Assembly (NCBI GenBank): GCA_021775735.1 | Contig: JAJFHG010000063.1 | Coordinates: 1-63,295, forward strand | DNA: 63,295 nt | Origin: Hyphomicrobiaceae bacterium | Lineage (GTDB): Bacteria > Pseudomonadota > Alphaproteobacteria > Rhizobiales > Hyphomicrobiaceae | Direction: 5' to 3' | Part shown: positions 28,071 to 36,499 of the stretch, one piece after another | Position numbering within the stretch: the stretch's first letter is position 1 | How the letters are laid out: each line of letters begins with the position of its first letter | Program-made: the position numbers and the translations under genes | The notes under the pieces: generated by a model | Databases searched by the model: none | What the model was told of the DNA's origin: nothing | What the model saw: only the letters and a program-made list of their open reading frames with translations

Positions 28071-30086
28071 CTAAATATCCAGATCTTCAGCGAAGGCGGC
28101 GTTGTCTTGAATGAAGCGGAAGCGGGCTTCAGGTTTTGAGCCCATCAATGCATTGACGGACTGGGTTGCGCCTTCGCGATCTTCCGTATCAATCTCGACC
28201 CGCAGTAAAATGCGCTTTTGGGGGTCCATCGTCGTTTCTTTAAGCTGGCTTGCATTCATTTCGCCAAGCCCTTTAAAGCGTGAAATCTCGACTTTGGCGT
28301 TGGCTGCAAATTCAGATTTCAAAAGTTTGTCTTTGTGATCGTCATCACGGGCATAAACGGACTTCGCGCCATGGGTCAGCTTAAAGAGTGGTGGTGCGGC
28401 CAGAAAGAGATGGCCGTTTTCGATCAGTGCGGGCATTTGCTGGAAGAAGAACGTGATCAGTAGCGCGGCAATATGGGCGCCATCAACATCAGCGTCGGTC
28501 ATGATGATCACGCGCTCATACCGCAGATCATCATCAGAGTAGCGCGCACCGATGCCAACTCCCAAGGCCTGAATGAGATCAGAGAGCAATTGGTTTTGGG
28601 CCAGCTTGGTAGGTGATGCGTTGGCAACGTTGAGAATTTTTCCACGCAACGGGAGAATGGCTTGGCGTTCACGATTGCGCGCGCTCTTTGCTGAGCCGCC
28701 AGCGCTATCACCTTCGACAATAAAGATCTCAGTGCCTTCAGCTTGTCGGATAGAGCAATCAGCGAGCTTGCCAGGCAGACGCAACTTACGTGTTGCACTT
28801 TGGCGCCCGATCTCTTTTTCACGACGACGTTTAAGGCGGTGCTCGGCTTGATCAATCGTCCATTCGAGAAGTTTTGTGGCTTGTTGCGGGTTGTCTGCAA
28901 GCCAATGGTCGAATGCATCGCGGACCGCATTTTCAACAATGCGGGTGGCTTCGGTTGTTGCCAACTTGTCTTTGGTTTGACCTTGAAATTCTGGCTCACG
29001 AATGAACACAGACATCATGGCTGCGGCTGTGCCAAGTACGTCATCGGCCACAATTTGTGCTGCTTTTTTGTTGCCGACCAATTCGCCATAGGCACGAAGC
29101 CCGCGAGTGAGCGCTTGGCGAAAACCATTTTCGTGTGTGCCGCCGTCGGCGGTTGGGATGGTATTACAATAGGAGCGGCAGAACCCATCTGCATCTGAAA
29201 TCCAGGCGATCGCCCATTCGACCGTGCCGTGTTTGCCATCGCGCTCGACGAGACCAGAGAACACATCTTTGGTGACGTGTGTCCGGGCTGATATTTCAGA
29301 TAATAAGTAATCTCTAAGACCGCCGGGGAAATGGAACGTCGCTTCAAGTGGTGTGTCGTCCTTGACCAGGTCAGCATCAACACGCCATCGAATTTCAACG
29401 CCACCAAACAGGTAGGCTTTTGAGCGCGCCATGCGGAAAAGCCGTGCTGGTTTGAACGCCACACCGCGCCCAAAAATCTTCTCATCCGGCTTGAAGCGAA
29501 TTTTCGTACCGCGTCGGTTTTTAATGGCGCCGAGCTTTTGCAGTTTGCCTTGCGGCGCGCCACGCGCAAACGACATGCGATAGAGCTGCTGACCGCGTGC
29601 CACTTCCACGTCCATCTCTTCAGCAAGTGCATTCACGACTGAAACACCAACGCCGTGTAGGCCGCCTGACGTGTTGTACACTTTGCCGTCAAATTTACCA
29701 CCCGAGTGCAACGTCGTCATAATGACTTCAAGTGCACTTTTGGTTTTGAATTTGGGATGCTTGTCAATCGGAATGCCGCGCCCGTTATCGGTGACATTCA
29801 AAAAGCCGTCAGCGTCGAAGTGGACGTCAATCCATGACGCATGGCCTGCAACGGCTTCGTCCATGGAGTTGTCAATCACTTCGGCAAACAAGTGATGTAA
29901 TGCTTTTTCATCGGTGCCACCAATATACATGCCCGGGCGGCGGCGCACGGGTTCAAGGCCCTCAAGGACTTCAATATCAGCAGCGGTGTAGGCATCAGAG
30001 GCATCCGCGCCTTTGCGGGTGCTTTTTTTTGGCTCGGCCATGGTGTCCGTAAAGTTTGAAAAGAGATCGCGTGCCGTGTTGGCCAT
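28071..30086 (-). CDS. parE: DNA topoisomerase IV subunit B (ParE)
   Basis: Type IIA topoisomerase ATPase subunit, about 671 residues, which with ParC decatenates daughter chromosomes. The GHKL ATPase has EVIDNSMDEA, TDNGRGIP and TSGGLHGVGVSVVNAL. The TOPRIM domain has EGDSAGGSAK and MTDADVDGAHI. The C-terminus has FKGLGEMNASQLKETTM. ParE rather than GyrB is favoured by length (no GyrB-type insert) and by RPGMYIGGTDEKALHHL. The frame extends to 30230. ATG 30086 (MANTARDLFSNF) is the most likely start; ATG 30041 is possible. Confidence 0.93.
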   Translation of the reverse strand: MANTARDLFSNFTDTMAEPKKSTRKGADASDAYTAADIEVLEGLEPVRRRPGMYIGGTDEKALHHLFAEVIDNSMDEAVAGHASWIDVHFDADGFLNVTDNGRGIPIDKHPKFKTKSALEVIMTTLHSGGKFDGKVYNTSGGLHGVGVSVVNALAEEMDVEVARGQQLYRMSFARGAPQGKLQKLGAIKNRRGTKIRFKPDEKIFGRGVAFKPARLFRMARSKAYLFGGVEIRWRVDADLVKDDTPLEATFHFPGGLRDYLLSEISARTHVTKDVFSGLVERDGKHGTVEWAIAWISDADGFCRSYCNTIPTADGGTHENGFRQALTRGLRAYGELVGNKKAAQIVADDVLGTAAAMMSVFIREPEFQGQTKDKLATTEATRIVENAVRDAFDHWLADNPQQATKLLEWTIDQAEHRLKRRREKEIGRQSATRKLRLPGKLADCSIRQAEGTEIFIVEGDSAGGSAKSARNRERQAILPLRGKILNVANASPTKLAQNQLLSDLIQALGVGIGARYSDDDLRYERVIIMTDADVDGAHIAALLITFFFQQMPALIENGHLFLAAPPLFKLTHGAKSVYARDDDHKDKLLKSEFAANAKVEISRFKGLGEMNASQLKETTMDPQKRILLRVEIDTEDREGATQSVNALMGSKPEARFRFIQDNAAFAEDLDI

Positions 30087-30275
30087 GGGCCTCGTGTCCG
30101 TGTTGGGCTTGTTCAAACCGCCGGCACAAGACGCGAGCACATAGGCGCGCTGGCGAATCTCAGGAAAACAACCAGATTGCTTCACCTGCCATGGGTGGGC
30201 GCGGTTGGCAAGGATTGAGGGATGGGACACCGGCGCAGGCGGTGTGAAGCGGGATCTTTAGGTGCGTTCTGTGCC

Positions 30276-31133
30276 CTATACGGCGCAATTGTCGATAAGT
30301 CGCGTTTTGCCAAGCCAGGCGGCAGCGAGCACACGGCCACGGCGCTTTGTGCCAGCTTTGTAGGGCCCCAGCGTTTCAGCGTCGCGCACTGCAACGTAGT
30401 CGATCTTGGTAAAGCCTGCTTTGACCAGATCGCGTGCCGCTTTGTCTTCGAGAGATGAAATGCGCGCACCCTCTTTGGCACGCTTTGCCGTTGTTTTCAG
30501 GATATCACAAAGGGTCGGTGCTATTTTTCGCTCAGGGCCTGTCAGATACTGATTGCGGGAGGATAAGGCGAGGCCGTCTCGCGCACGCAGCGTTTTTCCG
30601 CCAACAATTTTTACTGACAAATCAAGATCCCGGACCAATTGTTTGATCACGCAGAGCTGTTGGTAGTCTTTTTCGCCAAAGACCGCGATATCCGGCGCCA
30701 CTTGATTGAACAGCTTGCAGCAAACAGTGGCAACACCTGCAAAGTGTTCAGGACGAAATGCGCCTTCCAGATCACGTGCGGCACCGGCCGGTACAACGGT
30801 CGTTGCACAGGTGTCGCCATACATCACCTTGACGGAGGGGGCCCACACGACATCCACATCAAGGGCGCGCAGTTTCTTCAAGTCGCCTGCTTCATCTCGT
30901 GGGTAGCGGGACAGGTCTTCCCCCTCTGCAAATTGGGTTGGGTTGACAAAAATTGAGACCACAACCCGCTCGGCCCGCTTTTTGGCGAGCGTCACAAGCG
31001 ATAGGTGCCCGTCATGCAGCGCACCCATGGTGGGGACCAATGCGATGCGCGCGCCATCATGCCTCCAGTCGGCGGTTTTGGCCCTGAGCGCGCGCAATGT
31101 GGTGATCTTTCGCAAGGACGTCCTCGTCAGCAT
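30276..31133 (-). CDS. panC: Pantothenate synthetase
   Basis: PanC, about 285 residues, joins pantoate and beta-alanine using ATP, the last step to pantothenate. Nucleotidyltransferase motifs: PTMGALHDGHLSL (HxGH type), VSIFVNPTQF, FGEKDYQQL and SSRNQYL. ATG 31133 gives the standard length; the TTG at 31175 only adds an unlike N-terminus. panB is not beside it, so the pathway genes are split. Confidence 0.95.
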   Translation of the reverse strand: MLTRTSLRKITTLRALRAKTADWRHDGARIALVPTMGALHDGHLSLVTLAKKRAERVVVSIFVNPTQFAEGEDLSRYPRDEAGDLKKLRALDVDVVWAPSVKVMYGDTCATTVVPAGAARDLEGAFRPEHFAGVATVCCKLFNQVAPDIAVFGEKDYQQLCVIKQLVRDLDLSVKIVGGKTLRARDGLALSSRNQYLTGPERKIAPTLCDILKTTAKRAKEGARISSLEDKAARDLVKAGFTKIDYVAVRDAETLGPYKAGTKRRGRVLAAAWLGKTRLIDNCAV

Positions 31134-31510
31134 GAAACTGCGTGCGTGCTCTGATTTCGGCACGCCCGCTCGCAAGGCAGATGCAACCTTTTGGTGAGCC
31201 GGTCAAGAGCGTGATCGCAGTCTGGCTGTCTGCGTTGATCAATTTGGGTGTCACTTGATAGCAACGGGATGAAATGAGCCATCGAAGCGAATCAATTGTA
31301 GTGTCAAGGCTGGACCGTGACCCAAGTGGTCCAGGTTTGAACCACGTTGATCCACCGTTGGTCGACGGGTCAATTGTTGTTTTGAGTGCTTTTAGTTTTC
31401 CCAAGTTGCGTGCGTTGGTGCAGTAGGCACGGGCGGTCCGACCGCCCCTGTCAGCCAGGCAAGTCAAACGACTTTGGTCGTAACGACTAGTCTTTGAAGC
31501 ATAGGATAAA
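31134..31510. other. Divergent gap between panC and putA
   Basis: 377 bases with no gene I can support. It holds both promoters. GGGCGGT-CCG-ACCGCCC (31431-31447) is a perfect 7-base dyad about 65 bases before putA and could be a regulator site or leader hairpin. Confidence 0.45.
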
Positions 31511-34500
31511 ATGGCAACGCGGACCGAAACAGCGCGAACGTCAATTTTTGCTGGCAGCGAAACCCTCGTTGAGGATTTAGGCCCGCCATCGCGCGATGAA
31601 ATTTCGAGCCATCATCTGGGTGATGAGCCGCGTCTCGTTGGCGGGCTGACGGAGCGTGCCGTTTATACCGAGGACGAGCGCCGTCGTACGGCCTCGATCG
31701 CACGCCGCTTGGTTGAAAATTCGCGGGGCGCAGGCGGCAGGCCCGCTGATGGCATCGACGCGTTTATGCGCGAATATGATCTGACAACCGAAGAGGGCGT
31801 TATCCTGCTGTGCTTGGCGGAAGCCTTATTACGTATTCCGGATCAGGAAACAGCGGATGCGTTTTTGGCTGACAAGTTGGCAGGTGGAGATTGGCGCCGT
31901 CATCTCGGTCAAGCCGATAGTGTGTTCGTTAATGCATCGACCTGGGGATTGTTGCTGTCCGGGCGTGTGATGAAATTAAAGCAGCGTGTTGGTGAAGACC
32001 CGCTGGCCTCGATCTCGCGCTTGGTCGCGCGATCAGGGGAGGGTGTTGTGCGCCGCGCGGTCCGCAAAGCTGTTGAAGTGTTGAGCCAACAATTTGTTAT
32101 GGGGCGTGACATTGCAGGCGCCATTGATCGTGTGAAAACCTACGCCGGCAAAGGCTACCGCGTCTCTTATGATATGTTGGGAGAAGAAGCTGTTTCAAGC
32201 CGTGATGCGAAAATCTACTTTGATCGCTACATGGCAGCGTTGGAGGCGATCGGAGAAGACACTGGCGCGTTCACGATGCCCTTTGCTGACGCGTTGATGG
32301 AACGCCCGTCGGTGTCTGTGAAACTGTCAACGCTACATACAAAATTTGCGCCTGGAAATGAAAGCCAACTCATGGATGAGTTGGTGCCGCGTGTGCTTGA
32401 ACTGGCGCGCGCTGGGCGTGCATTTGGTTTGCCGATTACGTTCGATGCGGAAGAGCAGGACCGTCTTGATACCACGCTGCAAATTTTTGGAGCGGTATTT
32501 GCTGACCCTGAATTGGCTCATTGGAATGGGTTAGGCATTGCCGTTCAAGCTTATTCAAAGCGTGCGATTCCGACATTGCGCTGGTTGCGTAAACTGGCGC
32601 TCTTGCATGGAAAGCGCCTGCCCGTACGCTTGGTCAAAGGTGCGTATTGGGATAACGAAATTAAATGGGCCCAGGAACAGGGGTTGGCTGACTATCCTGT
32701 ATTTACACGCAAACTCCATACCGATGTGTCTTACCTCGCCTGCATGCGCTTTTTGTTTAGCGATATAAGTGTCTTCTACCCGCAAATTGCGACTCATAAC
32801 GCGCACTCGGTCGCGGCCGCCATGACGGCAGCCGGCAATTTGGACTTTGAATATCAGCGCCTGCACGGCATGGGTGAAGCCATTTTTGACTCGGTGCTCG
32901 GTACGGAAGGATTGGGGCGCCCTTGCCGTCTCTATGCGCCGGTTGGCTCGCATGATGTGCTGTTGTCATACCTCGTGCGCCGCCTGTTAGAAAACGGCGC
33001 CAACACTTCGTTTGTTAATCGCCTGGCTGACCGAGATGCACCGATTTCGCAAATGGTGATGGATCCGGTTGCGCGTCTTGAGCAAGAGCGCGAACAGCAG
33101 ACACCTGTTAAAATGCTGGTCCGCCCGCGCGATGTGTTTTGGCCTGATCGTAAAAACGCAACAGGCGTCAGCTTTGCGGACCCTAAGACGCGGGCCGATC
33201 TCGTTGCCGGTCTAGAAGGTGCCATCGCGGGTGAGCATCAAGTTGGTCCGATCATTTCAGGCAAGACCCACTTGGAAGGTGCGCGCACGACATGGATGCT
33301 GTGTCCGCACAATCGTGATCAACGTCTTGGGTCTGTAAGGGCCGCCAATCTAGATGACGTTGAAACAGCTCTTGCTGCTGCCACCAACGCGGCATCGGAG
33401 TGGAACCGTCTTGGTGGAACAGAGCGTGCGAAGATGCTGCATCTGGCGGCGGACCTTTTTGAGCGTGACCGCACGCAGTTGATGGCTGTCCTTGTCCGCG
33501 AGGCAGGCAAAACCATTCCTGCTGCGCAACGTGAAGTGCGCCAAGCCGTTGACTATCTGCGATACTATGCTGGCGAAACACGTGAAGTTTTTGCAGAGCC
33601 GGTTTCGTTGCGCTCGACGACGGGCGAAACGAACCGCATGCGCATGCAAGGTCGCGGTGTGTTTGCAGCGCTTAGTCCCTGGAGTTCACCGTTAGCAATA
33701 TTCACAGGTCAAGTGGCAGCCGCACTCGGTGCGGGCAATGCGGTTGTCGCAAAATCTGCACCGCAAACGCCGCTCAGTTCTTACCTCGCCGTATCTTTGC
33801 TGCATGAAGCTGGTGTTCCGGTTGATGTGTTGCACTTGCTGACAGGTGGTGAGCGCATCGGTGCAGCGTTAAGTCGAGATGCGCGGGTTAGTGGGATCGC
33901 TGTTACCGGTCGCAATGACACGGCATGGGCTATTCAGAAAACGCTGGCCGGCCGACGCGATGCAATCCAGCCGTTGATCGCCGCGACCGGCAGCCTCAAT
34001 GCAATCATTTCAGATAGCAGCGCATTGGCAGAACAGCTGGTTCGCGACGTGATGTATTCAGCATTTACAAACGCTGGACAATCATGTGCTGCGGCGCGGG
34101 TTTTGTTTGTGCAGGAAGACACTGCAAGCCGTATCATTGAGATGTTAGTGGGGGCTACCGAGGATTTGATAATTGGCGACCCTATGTCGTTCACCACAAA
34201 CATCGGCCCGGTGATTGATAGCCAATCCCAGGACCGTCTTGATGCCCACAAACTGACCATGAAGCACAAAGGCAGCGAACTGGTCGATTGTACATTGCCG
34301 ACGGAGTTGCGATTTGGCAGTTTCGTGGCGCCCGCAGTTTATGATGTTCCCGACATGGCGGTGCTCAAGGATGAAGTGTTTGGACCTGTTTTGCATGTTG
34401 TACGCTACGAGCGGGGTTCGTTAGACAGAGTGATTAGTCAGATCAATGCGACAGGTTTTGGTGGTTCTGTATCGGTGCACAGCCGCATTGATGCAGTCGC

Positions 34501-34735
34501 AGATTATGTTGAAAATCATGCCAACGTTGGCAATCTTTACATCAATCGCCAGCAGATCGATGCCGTGCCTGGCGTTCAGCCGTTCGGTGGTGTTGGTAAG
34601 TCTGGAACTGGTCCGCATGCGGGCGGGCCCAACTATGTGCGCCAGTTTGCACAAGAAACAACACGCACGGATAACATCACCGCCACAGGCGGCAATATTC
34701 GCCTGTTGGCACATGACCTCTCAGAACCCGATTAA
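31511..34735 (+). CDS. putA: PutA-type proline dehydrogenase fused to a degenerate aldehyde-dehydrogenase domain
   Basis: 1074 residues with PutA architecture and no N-terminal RHH DNA-binding domain. The FAD proline dehydrogenase domain (about 90-500) is intact: RLVKGAYWDNEIKWAQEQG, THNAHSV, and YLVRRLLENGANTSFVNRLA with the paired arginines. The aldehyde-dehydrogenase domain (about 560-1050) keeps the catalytic cysteine (NAGQSCAAAR, near 858), EVFGPVLHVV and the PFGGVGKSGTGP end. However, the usual PWNFPL oxyanion Asn is Ser (PWSSPL), and AETGGQN, which holds the general-base Glu, reads AATGSLN. AKPAEQTPL reads AKSAPQTPL. The second oxidation step may therefore be weak or lost. AGGA precedes ATG 31511. 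Confidence 0.92.
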   Translation: MATRTETARTSIFAGSETLVEDLGPPSRDEISSHHLGDEPRLVGGLTERAVYTEDERRRTASIARRLVENSRGAGGRPADGIDAFMREYDLTTEEGVILLCLAEALLRIPDQETADAFLADKLAGGDWRRHLGQADSVFVNASTWGLLLSGRVMKLKQRVGEDPLASISRLVARSGEGVVRRAVRKAVEVLSQQFVMGRDIAGAIDRVKTYAGKGYRVSYDMLGEEAVSSRDAKIYFDRYMAALEAIGEDTGAFTMPFADALMERPSVSVKLSTLHTKFAPGNESQLMDELVPRVLELARAGRAFGLPITFDAEEQDRLDTTLQIFGAVFADPELAHWNGLGIAVQAYSKRAIPTLRWLRKLALLHGKRLPVRLVKGAYWDNEIKWAQEQGLADYPVFTRKLHTDVSYLACMRFLFSDISVFYPQIATHNAHSVAAAMTAAGNLDFEYQRLHGMGEAIFDSVLGTEGLGRPCRLYAPVGSHDVLLSYLVRRLLENGANTSFVNRLADRDAPISQMVMDPVARLEQEREQQTPVKMLVRPRDVFWPDRKNATGVSFADPKTRADLVAGLEGAIAGEHQVGPIISGKTHLEGARTTWMLCPHNRDQRLGSVRAANLDDVETALAAATNAASEWNRLGGTERAKMLHLAADLFERDRTQLMAVLVREAGKTIPAAQREVRQAVDYLRYYAGETREVFAEPVSLRSTTGETNRMRMQGRGVFAALSPWSSPLAIFTGQVAAALGAGNAVVAKSAPQTPLSSYLAVSLLHEAGVPVDVLHLLTGGERIGAALSRDARVSGIAVTGRNDTAWAIQKTLAGRRDAIQPLIAATGSLNAIISDSSALAEQLVRDVMYSAFTNAGQSCAAARVLFVQEDTASRIIEMLVGATEDLIIGDPMSFTTNIGPVIDSQSQDRLDAHKLTMKHKGSELVDCTLPTELRFGSFVAPAVYDVPDMAVLKDEVFGPVLHVVRYERGSLDRVISQINATGFGGSVSVHSRIDAVADYVENHANVGNLYINRQQIDAVPGVQPFGGVGKSGTGPHAGGPNYVRQFAQETTRTDNITATGGNIRLLAHDLSEPD

Positions 34736-34753
34736 CCGCGCTTAGCAGCGGTT
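34734..34753 (+). terminator. Hairpin at the end of putA
   Basis: AACCGC (34734-34739) pairs with GCGGTT (34748-34753) around an 8-base loop, starting on the putA stop codon. The following T-run is short (TTTGA), so termination strength is uncertain. Confidence 0.4.
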
Positions 34754-34869
34754 TGACTGAGACCTTGTCAGCCTGCTCATTCATCGCCATCTCTATGCTA
34801 GACTTATTGCACAGACGTGCTGCATTTTCTCAAGCGCAGTGCATTGAACTTGAGGCGAGTGGTTAGGCA

Positions 34870-35661
34870 ATGGCAAAACACAAGGACCCAAGAACAGATA
34901 CGAACTCAGTTGCCGAAAGCGCTGTTGGCCAAGGTCGCGTGCCGCAACCCCGCACCACCCAGGGTGCACCTCGTGTCTCATCTCAAAGCGATGTCGCGGC
35001 ATTTGTAGAAAAGCTTAAATCCATAACACCGGTTGCGAGTGTGGATCGTGGGCGCCTTGTGTTTGCGATGGATGCAACCATGAGCCGCCAGCCGACATGG
35101 GATCTGGCGCTTGCTGTTCAAGCTGAAATGTTCGAAGCCGTCCGTGAAGTGGGTGGTCTGGATGTTCAGTTGATTTATTTTCGTGGTTCGGGAAGCTGTC
35201 GCGCGTCCAAATGGGTGTCGCAGCCTGATGCACTCAAGGGATTGATGATGTCGGTTTCGTGTCAGGGTGGTTTGACGCAGATTGGCAAAGTGTTGACGCA
35301 TGTGCGCAAAGAGGCGGATCAAAAAAAAATCAATGCCGTTGTCTATGTCGGCGATGCCATGGAAGAAGACATTGATGGCGTATGCGCCCGCGCTGGCGAG
35401 TTGGCATTGTTGGGCGTTCCGGTGTTTGTGTTTCAAGAAGGCCATAACAGTCAGGCGGAAACTGCCTTTCGCGAGATTGCGCGTCTCACCAAGGGGAGTT
35501 GGTGTCGCTTCCAGGCAGGAGCTGCAGATGAACTGCGCACGTTGCTTGAGGCCGTTGCGGTTTATGCGGCTGGCGGGCGGAAAGCGTTGCAGGCGCTTGG
35601 GCAAAGAAATGCACATCAAGGCGCACGTTTGTTGCTCGCCGATATGTCAACTAAGGAATAA
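34870..35661 (+). CDS. VWA-domain protein paired with a DnaJ-domain protein
   Basis: 263 residues, cytoplasmic. The first ~40 residues are polar. A von Willebrand A-like domain follows: RGRLVFAMDATMS, with D-x-T-x-S as the MIDAS metal site, then LIYFRGSGSCRASKWV, GGLTQIGKVLTHV (a second MIDAS Thr) and VVYVGDAMEED (third Asp). No enzyme motif is visible, so it probably binds a partner through a metal ion. It ends nine bases before the DnaJ-domain gene. I recall such pairs in other Hyphomicrobiales but know of no assigned function. Confidence 0.75.
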   Translation: MAKHKDPRTDTNSVAESAVGQGRVPQPRTTQGAPRVSSQSDVAAFVEKLKSITPVASVDRGRLVFAMDATMSRQPTWDLALAVQAEMFEAVREVGGLDVQLIYFRGSGSCRASKWVSQPDALKGLMMSVSCQGGLTQIGKVLTHVRKEADQKKINAVVYVGDAMEEDIDGVCARAGELALLGVPVFVFQEGHNSQAETAFREIARLTKGSWCRFQAGAADELRTLLEAVAVYAAGGRKALQALGQRNAHQGARLLLADMSTKE

Positions 35662-35670
35662 AATACCGTC

Positions 35671-36387
35671 ATGCAGTTTCTCATACTTGGTATGCTGGCT
35701 TTGGTTGTTGTCTTATACCTGCTTGAGGTAAAGCGGGGGGCACGCTCAGGTGTGTGGGTAAGGCGGATCCGTATTGCCGTTGGAATTCTGGTTCTGGCCG
35801 TGGCTGCAGGGCTCTTTGTACGCGGGGCCGCGGGACCAGCGTCTGCATTGTCTGCATTAGGATTTTGGTTGGTGAGCGCAACGGGTTCCGGCGTTTTCGG
35901 ACTTCCGGGTGGCAGTAAAACGCCAGGTCAAACATCGCAAATCAACACAGCTTATCTTGAAGTCTCGCTCGACCACGACACAGGCGCGTTGACAGGTCGT
36001 GTGATCAAAGGCGCGTTTTCAGGGCGTGCGCTGGAGACATTAACCGCTGCAGATTTAATTGACCTTCTGCAGGTTTCCGCTAGCGATGACCCTCCCTCGG
36101 CTCAAGTCATTGAGGCGGTTCTTGATCGCCAACATCCAGATTGGCGAGACTGGTCACAAGAAAATGGCCTCGGTGACGATGCCCATTTTGATGCCGGGGC
36201 TTCAGGTGATGACGGCATCATGAGTCACGCACAGGCGTACAAGGTTTTAGGCTTGAAGCCTGGCGCGTCAGAGCTTGAGATCCGTGCAGCCCATCGCGAT
36301 TTGATGCAAAAAGTCCATCCCGATCACGGTGGCTCAACGGTTCTGGCCGCACAGATCAACCGGGCGAAGGATGTATTGTTGGGATAA
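35671..36387 (+). CDS. Membrane-anchored DnaJ-domain protein
   Basis: 238 residues. There is an N-terminal transmembrane helix (FLILGMLALVVVLYLL) and a second hydrophobic stretch near residues 30-50. A middle region of unknown function follows (NTAYLEVSLDHDTGALTGRV). The last ~60 residues are a J-domain (AYKVLGLKPGASELEIRAAH ... HPDHGGS) with the HPD motif required to stimulate Hsp70. The J-domain at the C-terminus of a membrane protein recalls DjlA or Tim14/Pam18. It would recruit DnaK to a membrane client; the adjacent VWA protein is an obvious candidate partner. Confidence 0.85.
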   Translation: MQFLILGMLALVVVLYLLEVKRGARSGVWVRRIRIAVGILVLAVAAGLFVRGAAGPASALSALGFWLVSATGSGVFGLPGGSKTPGQTSQINTAYLEVSLDHDTGALTGRVIKGAFSGRALETLTAADLIDLLQVSASDDPPSAQVIEAVLDRQHPDWRDWSQENGLGDDAHFDAGASGDDGIMSHAQAYKVLGLKPGASELEIRAAHRDLMQKVHPDHGGSTVLAAQINRAKDVLLG

Positions 36388-36499
36388 GGGTGGGATCAAA
36401 CCGCTTTAGATCGGAAAAAGTGGTGTGAAAAAAATCAGTTTTCTGATGGTTTTAGAAATGGCGCTCTATACGATCAAACGTAAGCCCTGCTCTAGAAAT

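Noticed and set aside
31057-31467. 136-codon minus-strand frame overlapping the panC start
   Set aside because: It is in a different frame, overlaps the N-terminus of panC, and has no protein-like character.
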